From: a marine actinobacterium PHSC20C1
GTDB lineage: Bacteria; Actinomycetota; Actinomycetes; Actinomycetales; Microbacteriaceae
NCBI GenBank assembly: GCA_000153145.1
Contig: CH672415.1
Location: forward strand, 63,827-127,826
Direction: 5' to 3'
DNA length: 64,000 nt
Below, in pieces: positions 13,929-23,716 of this stretch (positions are counted from its first letter, which is position 1; each line of letters starts with the position of its first letter). The notes under the pieces were generated by a model, which made no database searches, was not told the DNA's origin, and saw only the letters and a program-made list of their open reading frames with translations. The position numbers and the translations under genes are program-made.

Positions 13929-15770
13929 ATGACCGCAGAACCAACTCTTCCGACCAAGCCAAGCGCTCCGTCGAAGCCTGTAGCAACGAAGCTTCTTGCG
14001 CCGTGGGTTTTTTGGCCTGCCGCCGGCATCATCATTGTCATCACGGCGTTCTCCATGATCGCGCCCACGATTGCCAAAACTGTCTTCGATACTTTGCAGT
14101 CGAGCGTCATCAACTCATTCAGCTGGTACTACGTGCTGATTGCGGCATTCTTTGTCGCCTTCGCGCTGTGGCTAGGCTTCAGCCGGTTTGGCGACATCAA
14201 ACTGGGCAAGGATGACGACAAACCCGAGTTCTCGATGATCTCCTGGATCTCATTCCTCTTCGCAGCAGGCATGGGCATCGGGCTGGTGTTTTATGGCGTT
14301 GCTGAACCACTGAGTCATTTCGCAAATCCGCGCCCCGGCGTCTCCGGCACTGAGATCGAGCTCGCGCAGAAGGCCATGAGCCAGACGTTCCTTCACTGGG
14401 GCGTACACGCATGGGCGATCTATGTCGTTGTTGGTCTCGCTCTCGCGTACGCGATTCACCGTCGCGGCCGCCCCATCTCCATCCGTTGGACGCTCGAACC
14501 ACTACTCGGCAAGCGTGTTCATGGCGGTTGGGGCAACCTCATTGACGTTATCGCCCTAGTCGGAACCGTCTTCGGTGTTGCCACCTCTCTTGGCCTCGGC
14601 GTCTTGCAAATCTCTGCCGGGCTCGAAAAGACGGGGATCGCCGAGTCGAACCTGACCACCCAAATCATGGTCATTATCGTGATCGTCGCCTTCACGATCC
14701 TCTCGCTCATCTCCGGCATCGGCAAGGGCATGAAGTGGCTATCGACGACGAACCTTCTTCTGGCCGCCGTGCTACTCGTGTTCTTGCTGATCGTCGGACC
14801 GACCGCATTCCTTTTCCGCGAATTCGTGCAGTCCATGGGTAATTACCTGCAGGGCTTCATCGGGCTTGCGTTCAACGTCAGTGCCTACGCTGGCGATGCT
14901 GGTGAACAGTGGCAGGCCGGCTGGACAACGTTCTACTGGGGCTGGTGGATGTCGTGGGCACCGTTCGTCGGAGTCTTCATCGCCCGAGTTTCCAAGGGCC
15001 GCACCGTGCGCGAGTTCGTCGGTGGTGTGATGCTGGTTCCCACCGTGCTCACGTTCCTATGGTTCAGCGTGCTCGGCGGCAACGCTATCTATCGCGAGCT
15101 CTACGGTCAGGGCGGCCTTGTTGCCGCCGATGGTTCGGTGGATGCCGACTCGGCCCTCTTCGACCTGCTCGCCGGGTTGCCTGCGGGCACCGCTCTCACG
15201 TTCGGTGCCATCTTGCTGATTGGAATCTTCTTTATTACCTCGGCAGATTCGGGCGCGCTCGTGATGTCGATGATTGCTACTGGCGGTTCCGCAGAACCGC
15301 CCAAGCGCATCCGAATCTTCTTTGCGCTTTTGGCCTCGTTCTTGGCGATAGCGCTGCTCATCACCGGGGGATTGCAAACACTGCAGACGGCCGCGATTCT
15401 CTCAGCACTGCCCTTCAGCGTGGTGATGCTGTTGATGTGTGCTGCCACAGTGACCGCGTTTAGTCGGGAGCGCCGTGCTTACGACCGTGCTCAGCGCGCT
15501 CAATTCGTCGACCACATTGGCGACTTCTATGGGCTCGAGGTCGAGGAGCCACTGCTCCGCGAGCCCGTGCATCCCCTTCGTGCTGCTCTCGATCGCCTGC
15601 GTAAGAAGGCGGCGCAAACCGGTGGCGGCATTTCGCAGGGCACAGAAGACGCAATCCTTGCGGATACTGGATTGCCGTCGCCAGACAATATTGCGCAAGC
15701 TGATGCGATCGTCGAAGACGAAGTTCAACGTTTGCAAGCTGAAGAGAATGGCGAAGCCAAGTCGGACTAG
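13929..15770 (+). CDS. BCCT family transporter (glycine betaine/choline/carnitine type)
   Basis: A 613-residue secondary transporter for quaternary-ammonium osmolytes, likely Na+- or H+-coupled. About 12 transmembrane helices are visible. The family signature is present: GMGIGLVFYGVAEPLSHF near residues 113-130, and the Trp-rich substrate motif TTFYWGWWMSWAPFVGVFIAR near 333-353. A polar C-terminal tail of about 110 residues (rich in Arg, Asp, Glu) is long enough for the osmosensing role known for BetP-type members. ATG 13929 is chosen; a TTG at 13896 would add 11 residues. Substrate is inferred from family only. Confidence 0.9.
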   Translation: MTAEPTLPTKPSAPSKPVATKLLAPWVFWPAAGIIIVITAFSMIAPTIAKTVFDTLQSSVINSFSWYYVLIAAFFVAFALWLGFSRFGDIKLGKDDDKPEFSMISWISFLFAAGMGIGLVFYGVAEPLSHFANPRPGVSGTEIELAQKAMSQTFLHWGVHAWAIYVVVGLALAYAIHRRGRPISIRWTLEPLLGKRVHGGWGNLIDVIALVGTVFGVATSLGLGVLQISAGLEKTGIAESNLTTQIMVIIVIVAFTILSLISGIGKGMKWLSTTNLLLAAVLLVFLLIVGPTAFLFREFVQSMGNYLQGFIGLAFNVSAYAGDAGEQWQAGWTTFYWGWWMSWAPFVGVFIARVSKGRTVREFVGGVMLVPTVLTFLWFSVLGGNAIYRELYGQGGLVAADGSVDADSALFDLLAGLPAGTALTFGAILLIGIFFITSADSGALVMSMIATGGSAEPPKRIRIFFALLASFLAIALLITGGLQTLQTAAILSALPFSVVMLLMCAATVTAFSRERRAYDRAQRAQFVDHIGDFYGLEVEEPLLREPVHPLRAALDRLRKKAAQTGGGISQGTEDAILADTGLPSPDNIAQADAIVEDEVQRLQAEENGEAKSD

Positions 15771-15818
15771 CTGTGGAAAGTCCTCACGCACAATTGTGTT
15801 TCACTCAATGATTGCAGA

Positions 15819-16016
15819 GTGAAATCACCTCAATTGTTTCTGACGAGCGGGCTTACCCGAGGCAACCGAGCGCTCACTTCAGAGCGAGGCGATGTGCCGG
15901 GCTGGGTGCTGATTACGTTGATGACGGCAGGCCTCGTGATCATCATTTGGGGTCTCGCGGGACCAGCACTCAGCACGGTGTTCGAACAGGCTATTGATCG
16001 CGTCACCGGTTTCTAG
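15819..16016 (+). CDS. Small pilin-like membrane protein of the Tad locus
   Basis: A 65-residue protein with a polar N-terminus (...NRALTSERGDVPGWVL) leading into one hydrophobic helix (about residues 31-50) and a short amphipathic tail ending IDRVTGF. The GTG start is at 15819. It is too short for a TadE and has no classical Flp pre-peptide motif, but the layout resembles small pilin-like or DUF4244-like proteins found in actinobacterial Tad clusters. Its TAG stop overlaps the GTG of the next pseudopilin gene, so it belongs to the same unit. Probably membrane-embedded; exact role is inferred. Confidence 0.65.
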   Translation: MKSPQLFLTSGLTRGNRALTSERGDVPGWVLITLMTAGLVIIIWGLAGPALSTVFEQAIDRVTGF

Positions 16017-16429
16017 TGCGTGCGCGGTGGCGCCATTGTGGTGGTCGGCTGTGCGCTGAGCAGTCCGGCTCAGCGGTCGTGGAGTTCGCGCTCGTCTCAG
16101 CACTGTTAACGGTACTCACGCTCAGCGTGATCCAGTTGGGTTTGGCACTCCACATCCGCAATACGGTTCTGGATGCCGCGGCAGAAGGTGCACGCTTTGC
16201 GTCGCTCGCCGACACCTCGCTTAGCGACGGGGTCACGCGCACTCGCGATCTCATCTCGACCGCGCTCTCGCCGGGTTACGCCGCCGACGTAACGGCGAGT
16301 ACTACAGATTATCTGGGGCACCCCGCGGTCATTGTTACGGTACGTACTCCGTTGCCCCTCGTGGGGTTGATCGGTATTGACGATGGGCTGGAGGTGTCGG
16401 CTCATGCCCCGATTGAGCAGGTCAGATAG
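16016..16429 (+). CDS. TadE-like pseudopilin 1
   Basis: A 137-residue pseudopilin. The region SGSAVVEFALVSALLTVLTL (near residues 17-36) carries the TadE pattern: a Gly/Ser cluster, then VEFALV with the conserved Glu inside the N-terminal hydrophobic helix. DAAAEGARFASLAD follows as in TadE. The rest is a small extracellular domain. GTG 16016 overlaps the previous stop by one base. Known role: minor pseudopilins in assembly of Flp/Tad pili. The overlap with the next gene is 26 bases. Confidence 0.85.
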   Translation: MRARWRHCGGRLCAEQSGSAVVEFALVSALLTVLTLSVIQLGLALHIRNTVLDAAAEGARFASLADTSLSDGVTRTRDLISTALSPGYAADVTASTTDYLGHPAVIVTVRTPLPLVGLIGIDDGLEVSAHAPIEQVR

Positions 16430-16898
16430 GGTCCGTCGTCGAATCCAGCGGTGTGTGGTGCGGCTGCGCGACGAGCAAGGATCCTCAACACTCGAGTTCA
16501 TCACTGTTGGTATGGTCATGCTGATTCCGTTGGTCTATCTCGTGCTCACGATGTCGGCCATTCAGGCCGGAGCGTTGGCGGCTGAAGGTGCCGCGCGCCA
16601 GGCGGCGCGAGTCTTCGTGCAGGCCGAAACCGTGGCCGAAGCGGAGGTTTCGGCTCAACGGGCCATCGAATTTGCCCTCGATAACCATGGAGTCAGTTCT
16701 GCACACGCCTCCGTAGAAATTTTGTGCACTCCCAATCCAGCGGACTGCCTCACCCGCCGCGGATTTGTCACCGTAAATGTTGCGGTCACGGTCGATCTGC
16801 CCCTTGCCCCACCAGTGCTTGCGGGGAATTTTCCGGTGCAAATCCCTCTCGATGCGACCGCTACCCAACAGGTGTCCCAGTTCAGGGGTTCTCGCTGA
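16404..16898 (+). CDS. TadE-like pseudopilin 2
   Basis: A 164-residue pseudopilin. DEQGSSTLEFITVGMVMLIP (near residues 25-44) is a second TadE-type segment with the conserved Glu. AAEGAARQAARVF follows. Two cysteines (CTPNPADC) lie in the predicted outer domain and could form a disulfide. The ATG at 16404 is chosen because GGAGGTG precedes it by 8 bases; a TTG at 16377 is further upstream without one. The start overlaps the end of pseudopilin 1 and the stop overlaps the next ATG (TGATG), so all are co-translated. Confidence 0.85.
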   Translation: MPRLSRSDRVRRRIQRCVVRLRDEQGSSTLEFITVGMVMLIPLVYLVLTMSAIQAGALAAEGAARQAARVFVQAETVAEAEVSAQRAIEFALDNHGVSSAHASVEILCTPNPADCLTRRGFVTVNVAVTVDLPLAPPVLAGNFPVQIPLDATATQQVSQFRGSR

Positions 16899-17362
16899 TG
16901 CCTAAGAATCGGAGCGAACACCGCAGGCGCCCTGACGCCGCCGACGAGCAGGGTTCTGCCCTAGTGCTCACCATCTTCTATGCGTTTCTCTCGCTCGTCC
17001 TCATATTTTTGGTCGTCGCTGCGACCTCGCTCTACCTTGAACGAAAGCGACTATTCACTCTGGCAGACGGTGCGGCCCTAGTCGGGGCAGAGTCCTACGA
17101 CCTCAACGATGTCGAGCTGACATCACACGGCTTTCGTCCACAGCTGATGCCCAAGAAGGTGGCGACTGCGGTTGGTGACTATGTCATCGCCAGCCAAGGT
17201 GACGGGTTTACCGATCTTCGGATCGAAGAGGCGACCACGAATGACTCAGCGAGTGCCACCGTTTCGCTCTCTGCTTACTGGAAGCCTCCGCTTGTTTCCT
17301 TGCTGGTTCCCGAGGGCATCAGGATTGATGTCACAGCGACAGCACGCTCCGTCTTCTCTTAG
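16898..17362 (+). CDS. TadG-like pilus assembly protein
   Basis: A 154-residue membrane protein. DEQGSALVLTIFYAFLSLVL (near residues 18-37) is the Tad G-type N-terminal helix, followed by LERKRLFTLADGAALVGAES, typical of the TadE/TadG-like domain PF13400. It lacks the large von Willebrand-type domain of long TadG proteins, so it is the short form common in actinobacteria. ATG 16898 overlaps the previous TGA by one base. It closes the pseudopilin set; no tadA/tadB ATPase or assembly gene is in the window, and tadC appears broken. Confidence 0.82.
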   Translation: MPKNRSEHRRRPDAADEQGSALVLTIFYAFLSLVLIFLVVAATSLYLERKRLFTLADGAALVGAESYDLNDVELTSHGFRPQLMPKKVATAVGDYVIASQGDGFTDLRIEEATTNDSASATVSLSAYWKPPLVSLLVPEGIRIDVTATARSVFS

Positions 17363-17501
17363 CGCGCGAGCCGATCACTCGCATCCAGCCGCCGCCCCGG
17401 AGACATCCAGCGAACATCCGTGCAGCAAACAGGGAGCTTAGCTTCGTACCGTGGGGTGCGCACTTCACGACAGTGCGCAACCCATGCAAAAGGAGATAGC
17501 C

Positions 17502-18155
17502 ATGAAACGAATCGTTATCGTCGGAGGCCACGGCAAGATTGCTTTAAGCCTCGCAGAGCTTCTCACCGGCCGAGGTCATCACGTGCACTCGATCGTTCGC
17601 AATGCCGACCACGAGGCCGACGTTAGCGCGACCGGCGCGATGCCCGTAATTGCTGACATCGAGGCCCTCAGTGCGCAAGAGCTGTCCGAGATATTCGCCG
17701 GGCACGATGCAGTAGTGTTCTCCGCCGGTGCTGGTGGCGGCAGCCCTGAGCGCACCTACTCAGTAGATCGCGACGCAGCCATCCGAACAATGGATGCTGC
17801 AGCACACGCCGGTGTCAACCGCTACATCATGGTTTCCTACCGTGGCGCCAGCCTCGATCACGGAGTGCCAGAAGACAACTCATTCTTTGCCTACGCCGAG
17901 TCGAAGGCCGCCGCAGACGATCACCTGCGCGCGGGGCCACTCCAGTACACAATTGTGGGTCCAGGATCGCTGTCGAGTGATCCGGCATCCGGCAAGATTG
18001 ATATTGGTGACTCCGCAACAGCGGAGCACGCCAGCCGCGACAACGTCGCCCGAGTTCTTGCCGAAGTCATCGACAGCGACAACACGATCGGCCACACCAT
18101 CGAGTTCATGGATGGCTCGACGCCGATTTCGGACGCGATTGCGGCTATTGCTTAG
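17502..18155 (+). CDS. NAD(P)-binding protein, atypical short-chain dehydrogenase (YwnB/SDR_a5 type)
   Basis: A 217-residue single-domain Rossmann protein. It starts MKRIVIVGGHGKIALSLAELL, with the GGHGKI form of the dinucleotide motif. SYRGAS and YAESKAAADDHLR (about residues 126-144) hold the YxxxK-like pair of atypical SDRs. PLQYTIVGPGSL follows. Members act as NAD(P)-binding reductases or redox sensors; the substrate is unknown. A good ribosome binding site AAAGGAGA precedes ATG 17502. The 3' end overlaps the converging LysE gene by 11 bases. Confidence 0.85.
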   Translation: MKRIVIVGGHGKIALSLAELLTGRGHHVHSIVRNADHEADVSATGAMPVIADIEALSAQELSEIFAGHDAVVFSAGAGGGSPERTYSVDRDAAIRTMDAAAHAGVNRYIMVSYRGASLDHGVPEDNSFFAYAESKAAADDHLRAGPLQYTIVGPGSLSSDPASGKIDIGDSATAEHASRDNVARVLAEVIDSDNTIGHTIEFMDGSTPISDAIAAIA

Positions 18156-18786
18156 CGTGCGGGATAAACAACGAACCGACGCCTAGCGCGATCAGGGCTA
18201 CACCGCCGGTTGCAGACAGTTTCGTGATGCGGTGGGGTGAGCGTGCGAACCAATCGCGAGCGAACCCTGCCGCTACAGCCCACGTGGTGTCGGAGATCAC
18301 AGCAATACCCATAAAGAGCAGCCCAAGTGCGAGCAGTTGCAACTGCACGCTTCCCGAACTGAAGCTCACAAACTGGGGGAGTACTGCAACGAAAAACACG
18401 GTCGCTTTGGGGTTCGTGATGCCGACGACGAAGCCTTGGCCGAAGATGCGCCACCGTGAACGAGTTCGCGGGGCGGCGGCATCCGCTGTTGTATGGGCAC
18501 TGCGATGTCGGATCGCCTGCACCCCGAGATAGATCAGGTAGGCGGCGCCCAAATATTTCACGACGGTGAAGGCGATCACTGATTGCGCGATGATCGTGCC
18601 GACTCCGAAGGCCACCGCGAATACGAGTACTACACCGCCGGTGGCGTTGCCGAGTGAGCTGACGATCCCACCCATTTTGCCCAGTGACAGCGAGCGGCCG
18701 ATCAAAAACAGCACGCTCGGTCCCGGAATCAGAATGATCGGCAGTGCGACAAGCACGAACGCAATCAGGTTGGTCGACGGGATCAC
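18145..18786 (-). CDS. LysE family translocator (RhtB/LysE amino-acid exporter)
   Basis: A 213-residue inner-membrane exporter with about six helices. The family signature near the N-terminus is PIILIPGPSVLFLIGRSLSLG, and GQGFVVGITNPKATVFFVAV marks the central conserved segment. Substrates in the family are amino acids or related metabolites. The GTG at 18786 is chosen because it overlaps the stop of the upstream MFS gene (GTGA) and starts right before the first helix; the open frame continues to 19071 but that part is the shadow of the MFS gene. The pair with the MFS transporter suggests joint expression. Confidence 0.87.
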   Translation of the reverse strand: MIPSTNLIAFVLVALPIILIPGPSVLFLIGRSLSLGKMGGIVSSLGNATGGVVLVFAVAFGVGTIIAQSVIAFTVVKYLGAAYLIYLGVQAIRHRSAHTTADAAAPRTRSRWRIFGQGFVVGITNPKATVFFVAVLPQFVSFSSGSVQLQLLALGLLFMGIAVISDTTWAVAAGFARDWFARSPHRITKLSATGGVALIALGVGSLFIPHAKQ

Positions 18787-20048
18787 TTCTGCGGTTTCTG
18801 GATGTAGCGCGGCACGTAGCGAAGCATAACTCCAGCACCGACTAGCCCCAGTAAGCCTACGGCTCCTGCTGCGAACGAAATCGACGCAATGGCGGTGATT
18901 CCCGCGATCATGAGTGGCGAAGCCGCCTGACCGACACCTCCAGTGAAGCGCCACGCGCCGAGGAAGGGTGCCGGGTTTGTTTTGGGGGCGAGATCGGCAC
19001 CGAGTGTCATCTGAATGCCGCTGCCAAGGCCGTTCGCGAGCGCGAGGAACATCGCGGCGAAAACAAACCATGCAGTATTAGCACTGGCGTCGTGGGTGAC
19101 CGAAAGAATGATGTGCCCGATGCCGAGTCCGACGAGCGAGGGCACTGCGGTCCAGAGTCGTCCGAAGCGGTCCATGATTTGTCCGCCCGTATAGAAGAGG
19201 GCAAAGTCGACGGCGCCGGCGATTCCGATGATGATGGCGGTATTCGCGTCCGCGATCCCAATGCTTACTGCCCACAACGGCAGGATTACTTGCCTGCTTG
19301 CGCGCATAGCGCCAATGATCGCGACGCCGAGCCCGAGTCGTGAGAGCACGGCGCGATTGCGGCGGATAGTTGCAAAGAGGCCGTGTGACTGTTGCTCAGC
19401 GAGCGCTTCGCCGTCGCGCAGATTTCGGTCGTTTACTCGTGAGGTGTGCACGACACCGAAGCTGGTTGCGGGGTCGGGCAGAAGCAAAAGAACCAGGGCC
19501 GCAGCAACGCAGGCGACGACGTGAATCCAGAACGCCATGATCGCTGCGCCGGTGAGGTGGATAACGATGGCCGAGAAGAACGGTCCGACGAATGTGCCGA
19601 GGCGAAAAGCTCCGCCCAGCGTCGATAGGGCTCGTGCGCGGTAGGCAACCGGAACGAAGCTCGTGAGAAAAGCGTGGCGGGCCAACGCGAATACGGCGGT
19701 TGCGAGTCCGATTAGAAGTACGCCAAATCCGAGCGCCACGGGGTTGGGCGCCAGAATGCAGATAATAACTCCAAGAATGGAGAGTGCGCTGGCGCCGATC
19801 ATGGCCGGGCGTTCGCCTATGCGCGAGACGAGCCATCCGCTCGGAATATTGCCGAAGAGCTCACCGATGCTCAGGATTGCAGCAACAAATCCCGCGATTG
19901 CGAGGGTTGCGCCGAGGTTATCTGCCGCAATTGGGATCAGCGGAATAATTGCGCCTTCACCAATGGAGAACAGCAGAGTTGGCAAAAGTACGGGCAGCCC
20001 TATTGAGCGCCAGCTAAAGGATTGTTCTGTTGTGCTCATCGCCGTCAA
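18783..20048 (-). CDS. Major facilitator superfamily transporter
   Basis: A 421-residue protein with about 12 hydrophobic helices. Helix 2-3 loop reads GWLVSRIGERPAMIG, matching the MFS GxxxDRxGRR loop loosely, and QIMDRFGRLWTAV gives the repeat in the second half. The hydrophilic central loop is residues about 195-225. Likely a drug/metabolite exporter; the substrate is not readable. The start may be ATG 20048 or ATG 20039. It is divergent from prfB. The downstream lysE-like gene overlaps by 4 bases, consistent with a two-gene export operon. Confidence 0.85.
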   Translation of the reverse strand: MTAMSTTEQSFSWRSIGLPVLLPTLLFSIGEGAIIPLIPIAADNLGATLAIAGFVAAILSIGELFGNIPSGWLVSRIGERPAMIGASALSILGVIICILAPNPVALGFGVLLIGLATAVFALARHAFLTSFVPVAYRARALSTLGGAFRLGTFVGPFFSAIVIHLTGAAIMAFWIHVVACVAAALVLLLLPDPATSFGVVHTSRVNDRNLRDGEALAEQQSHGLFATIRRNRAVLSRLGLGVAIIGAMRASRQVILPLWAVSIGIADANTAIIIGIAGAVDFALFYTGGQIMDRFGRLWTAVPSLVGLGIGHIILSVTHDASANTAWFVFAAMFLALANGLGSGIQMTLGADLAPKTNPAPFLGAWRFTGGVGQAASPLMIAGITAIASISFAAGAVGLLGLVGAGVMLRYVPRYIQKPQK

Positions 20049-20148
20049 TCGTATGTCGTGACTGCCACTGCTGGCGGTAGGGTTTGCTCGCTAATGTCGC
20101 GGCCCCATCAGGTGGTGCGTGAGCTTCGCGGGTAGTCTGGTGGGTGAT

Positions 20149-21255
20149 ATGGATGAACTGGACTTTTCTGACGACATCGCGGCTTTGCGCTCCACCTTTG
20201 CAGACATTCGCCAGGTGGTCGACACCGACCGACTCACGTCGGAGATCGCACGATTGAGCGAGGCTGCTGGTGCTCCCGATCTGTGGGACGACACTGACAA
20301 GGCTCAGAAGGTCACGAGTGATCTCAGCCACCGTCAGGCAGAGCTCGCGAAGATCAATTCCATCTCGAACCGGCTCGATGATCTCGAGATCATGGTGCAG
20401 CTGGCCAACGAAGAAAGTGATGCTCAGGCGGGGGCGGATGCTCGCGCGGAACTCACTGGCATCAAGAAGACTTTGGGTGACCTCGAGGTTCAAACTCTGC
20501 TCAACGGTGAGTTTGATCAACGGCCAGCGGTTATCACCATTCGCGCTGGAGCCGGAGGCGTTGACGCCGCTGACTTCGCCGAAATGCTCCTCCGTATGTA
20601 CTTGAGGTACGCGGAGCAGCACTCCTACCCGACTCGCGTGCTCGACACGAGCTATGCAGAGGAGGCCGGCATCAAGTCGGCCACCTTCGAAGTGGATGCA
20701 CCGTTTGCGTTCGGAACCCTCAGCGTTGAGGCCGGCACTCACCGTCTCGTGCGAATGAGTCCCTTTAACTCTGCTGGCAAACGTCAGACCAGTTTCGCTG
20801 CAGTCGAAGTTGTACCTCTAATTGAGACGACGGATGTTGTCGAAGTTCCCGAGAACGACATCCGTGTTGATGTCTTCCGCTCTTCCGGCCCCGGCGGGCA
20901 GTCGGTGAACACGACTGACTCTGCGGTTCGGATAACTCATTTGCCGACGGGGATTGTTGTGAGTTGTCAGAACGAGAAGAGTCAGATTCAGAACCGTGCG
21001 GCGGCGATGCGCGTGCTTCAATCGCGACTGTTGTTGTTGCAGCGTGAGCAAGAGGCTGCCACTAAGAAGGAAATCGCGGGTGTGATTACCGCGAGTTGGG
21101 GCGACCAAATGCGCAGCTACGTTCTTGCCCCGTATCAAATGGTGAAAGACCTCCGCACTGAGTTCGAAGTAAACAACCCTTCGAACGTTTTCGATGGTGA
21201 CCTTGACGGATTTATCTCGGCGGGGATCAAGTGGCGCAAGCGCGTCATCGAGTAA
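20149..21255 (+). CDS. prfB: Peptide chain release factor 2
   Basis: A 368-residue RF2 that terminates translation at UGA and UAA. The codon-recognition tripeptide SPF is at residues 204-206 and the catalytic GGQ (in [16 protein letters not shown]) is at 249-251. The start [10 protein letters not shown] matches actinobacterial RF2. The frame is uninterrupted: there is no internal TGA needing a +1 frameshift as in E. coli prfB. An upstream in-frame start at 20119 would add 10 unlikely residues. It is followed by ftsE-ftsX-smpB, the conserved order in actinobacteria. Confidence 0.97.
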   Translation: MDELDFSDDIAALRSTFADIRQVVDTDRLTSEIARLSEAAGAPDLWDDTDKAQKVTSDLSHRQAELAKINSISNRLDDLEIMVQLANEESDAQAGADARAELTGIKKTLGDLEVQTLLNGEFDQRPAVITIRAGAGGVDAADFAEMLLRMYLRYAEQHSYPTRVLDTSYAEEAGIKSATFEVDAPFAFGTLSVEAGTHRLVRMSPFNSAGKRQTSFAAVEVVPLIETTDVVEVPENDIRVDVFRSSGPGGQSVNTTDSAVRITHLPTGIVVSCQNEKSQIQNRAAAMRVLQSRLLLLQREQEAATKKEIAGVITASWGDQMRSYVLAPYQMVKDLRTEFEVNNPSNVFDGDLDGFISAGIKWRKRVIE

Positions 21256-21382
21256 CCCCGAACTAACGCTCGATCGTTGCCGATAGTGCTGAGGTGTGCC
21301 CTGAACTGGGCCACCCTGTGAGTCTTGGCACGCGGTGCGTCGCTGCCGCTTTCTGTGCTGCGGCTCCTTAGGCTGACTTCAA

Positions 21383-22180
21383 ATGATTCGTTTTGATACT
21401 GTTTCGAAGTCGTATCCGGGCACGACACGACCGGCGCTGAACTCTGTTGACCTTGAGATCCTCAAGGGCGAGTTTGTGTTTCTTGTTGGTGCTTCCGGTT
21501 CGGGTAAGTCGAGCTTCTTGAGGCTGATCCTCAAGGAGGAGAACCCGACTAAGGGTTCAATTCACGTGCTTGGACAGCACTTGAACACGCTCTCGAGCCG
21601 CAAGGTGCCCTATTTCCGCCGCAACCTCGGGGTGGTCTTTCAGGACTTCCGGTTGCTTCCGAACAAGACTGTCTTCGACAACGTCGCGTTTTCGTTGCAG
21701 GTAATCGGTAAGAGCCGGGGTTATATCCAGGAGGCTGTTCCTGACGCGCTGAAGATGGTGGGACTTGCAGGCAAGTCGAGTCGTTTCCCTCATGAACTTT
21801 CTGGTGGCGAGCAGCAGCGTGTGGCAATCGCCCGCGCCGTGGTCAACAAGCCAGCAATCATGCTCGCCGATGAGCCGACCGGAAACCTCGACCCAGCTAC
21901 ATCCGCGGGAATCATGACCCTTCTTGAGCGAATCAATTTGGGTGGCACGACCGTTCTGATGGCTACGCACGACGCTGGCATTGTCGACCAGATGAAGCGT
22001 CGGGTGATCGAACTTATTGGTGGACAGATTGTGCGCGATGAGCGTCAGGGCGGTTATCAGACGCAGACTGTTCCGACTCAGGAACGGATTCCGCATCCGG
22101 CAGCACGTCAGCCTGCGAATTCTGCGCCCACCTCGGTTGCGCAGCCGGCCCCGACGCACGGTGGGGGGCTCGACGCATGA
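21383..22180 (+). CDS. ftsE: Cell division ATP-binding protein FtsE
   Basis: A 265-residue ABC ATPase that partners FtsX at the division septum and controls peptidoglycan hydrolases. Walker A is [10 protein letters not shown] near residue 36, the signature is [14 protein letters not shown], and Walker B is [12 protein letters not shown]. The ABC domain ends near residue 220; a Pro/Gln/Thr-rich tail of about 40 residues ([19 protein letters not shown]) follows, longer than in E. coli. The stop overlaps the ftsX start by 4 bases. Confidence 0.97.
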   Translation: MIRFDTVSKSYPGTTRPALNSVDLEILKGEFVFLVGASGSGKSSFLRLILKEENPTKGSIHVLGQHLNTLSSRKVPYFRRNLGVVFQDFRLLPNKTVFDNVAFSLQVIGKSRGYIQEAVPDALKMVGLAGKSSRFPHELSGGEQQRVAIARAVVNKPAIMLADEPTGNLDPATSAGIMTLLERINLGGTTVLMATHDAGIVDQMKRRVIELIGGQIVRDERQGGYQTQTVPTQERIPHPAARQPANSAPTSVAQPAPTHGGGLDA

Positions 22181-23094
22181 GGCTCGGTCTGATCTTAGGA
22201 GAGGTTGGCAGCGGACTGCGCCGCAACCTCTCAATGGTGGTCTCTGTAGTTTTGGTGACTTTCATCTCTCTTACCTTTGTGGGGGCGTCGATTCTGCTGC
22301 AGATGCAAATCGGGCAAATGAAGGGCTACTGGAATGACCGGGCACAGGTAATTGTGTACTTGTGTACGGACATCGATACCACCGGTAATTGCACGCTGAC
22401 GGAGGCGACTGACGATCAAATTGATGCGGTGAAGCAGCAATTGGATTCGGCAACACTCGCGCCGTATATCAACGCGGTTCAGTTCGAGAACCACGAAGAG
22501 GCGTACGCAAACTTCCAGGAACAGTTTGCTGACACGGCTTTTGACGGAATTATCAAACCGGAGTCGTTGCCAGAAAACTTCCGTGTGAACTTGGTTGATC
22601 CCGAGCAGGCAGACGTATTGATTGAGAGCCTGTCTGGACTCGCGGGAGTCGAGAGCGTCGAAGACCAGCGCGCGTATCTGAATCCAATCTTTGCGATTTT
22701 GAACGCGGCGAGCTTCACTGCGATCGGTGTCGCCGCTCTCATGTTGGTGGCTGCCGTATTGCTCATTGCCACCACTATTAGGCTTAGCGCGTTCTCTCGA
22801 CGGCGTGAACTCGGAATCATGCGACTTGTCGGGGCGTCAAACAGGTTTATCCAGACGCCGTTCATTCTTGAGGGAGTGTTCTCGGCACTGATTGGTTCTG
22901 TGTTGGCTGCAGGGACGATTGTCGCGATCGTTCATTTCTTCGTTCGCGGATATCTCGGGTCCACTCTTCCGCTTGGCACTAGTCTGCTGGGAATGCAGGA
23001 GGCGCTCCTCGTTGTCCCTGTCTTGATCGGTGTGGGGGCGGGGCTCGCAGCTCTATCTGCTGGCGTTGCCATCAGTAGATACTTGAAGGTGTAG
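22177..23094 (+). CDS. ftsX: Cell division permease FtsX
   Basis: A 305-residue membrane protein with the FtsX layout: a short cytoplasmic N-terminus, helix 1 at about residues 20-42, an extracellular domain of about 125 residues (with two cysteines in [11 protein letters not shown]), then three helices. The [20 protein letters not shown] loop is the cytoplasmic coupling segment that contacts FtsE. ATGA overlap with ftsE indicates coupled translation. Role: transmits ATPase state to periplasmic/cell-wall hydrolases during division. Confidence 0.96.
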   Translation: MRLGLILGEVGSGLRRNLSMVVSVVLVTFISLTFVGASILLQMQIGQMKGYWNDRAQVIVYLCTDIDTTGNCTLTEATDDQIDAVKQQLDSATLAPYINAVQFENHEEAYANFQEQFADTAFDGIIKPESLPENFRVNLVDPEQADVLIESLSGLAGVESVEDQRAYLNPIFAILNAASFTAIGVAALMLVAAVLLIATTIRLSAFSRRRELGIMRLVGASNRFIQTPFILEGVFSALIGSVLAAGTIVAIVHFFVRGYLGSTLPLGTSLLGMQEALLVVPVLIGVGAGLAALSAGVAISRYLKV

Positions 23095-23187
23095 TCAGTT
23101 CGCCGCTCTCGCGCTAAACTGGTCTGCTGCGCTGTCGGCATTCGCCGTAGCATTGCAGCGTCAACGTATTCGAGAGAGAAGTGAACC

Positions 23188-23667
23188 ATGCCTAAGGAAG
23201 GCGACCGGAAGGTTGTTGCAAGCAACCGTAAGGCGCGCCATGACTACAGCATTGAGGACACCTTTGAGGCTGGTCTTGTGTTGTCGGGCACCGAGGTTAA
23301 ATCTCTGCGGTTGGGGCGCGCTAGCTTGATCGATGGCTACGGCTACATCGATGACCATGCCGAGGCCTGGTTGGATGCCGTACACATTCCTGAGTTCTTC
23401 CAAGGGTCGTGGAATAACCATCCACCGCGTCGCAAGCGCAAAATGTTGCTGCACAAAGAGCAGATCCTGAAGATCCATAACAAGATTAAGCAGGGCGGTT
23501 ATACGCTCGTGCCGTTGTCGATCTATTTCTTGGATGGTCGCGCCAAGGTCGAGCTCGCGGTTGCCAAAGGTAAGCGGGAGTACGACAAGCGTCAGACGCT
23601 GCGCGAGCGTCAAGACAAGCGCGAGTCAGATCGTGCAATTTCAGCGCGCAAGAACATGGGCGAGTAA
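23188..23667 (+). CDS. smpB: SsrA-binding protein SmpB
   Basis: A 159-residue OB-fold protein that binds tmRNA and brings it to stalled ribosomes. NRKARHDYSIEDTFEAGLVL and GTEVKSLRLGRASLIDGY are family hallmarks, and the basic C-terminal tail (REYDKRQTLRERQDKR) is the part that enters the mRNA channel. It starts at ATG 23188 with GAGAGAAG upstream. Its RNA partner ssrA is 3 kb downstream at 26679-27053. Confidence 0.97.
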   Translation: MPKEGDRKVVASNRKARHDYSIEDTFEAGLVLSGTEVKSLRLGRASLIDGYGYIDDHAEAWLDAVHIPEFFQGSWNNHPPRRKRKMLLHKEQILKIHNKIKQGGYTLVPLSIYFLDGRAKVELAVAKGKREYDKRQTLRERQDKRESDRAISARKNMGE

Positions 23668-23716
23668 TCGACCCCTGCGGCTCTTTTCAGGCTTCGCTCG
23701 CAAGCTGACTTGTGTT

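Noticed and set aside
20119..21255. Possible programmed frameshift in prfB
   Set aside because: The reading frame is continuous from the start; no internal TGA is present.
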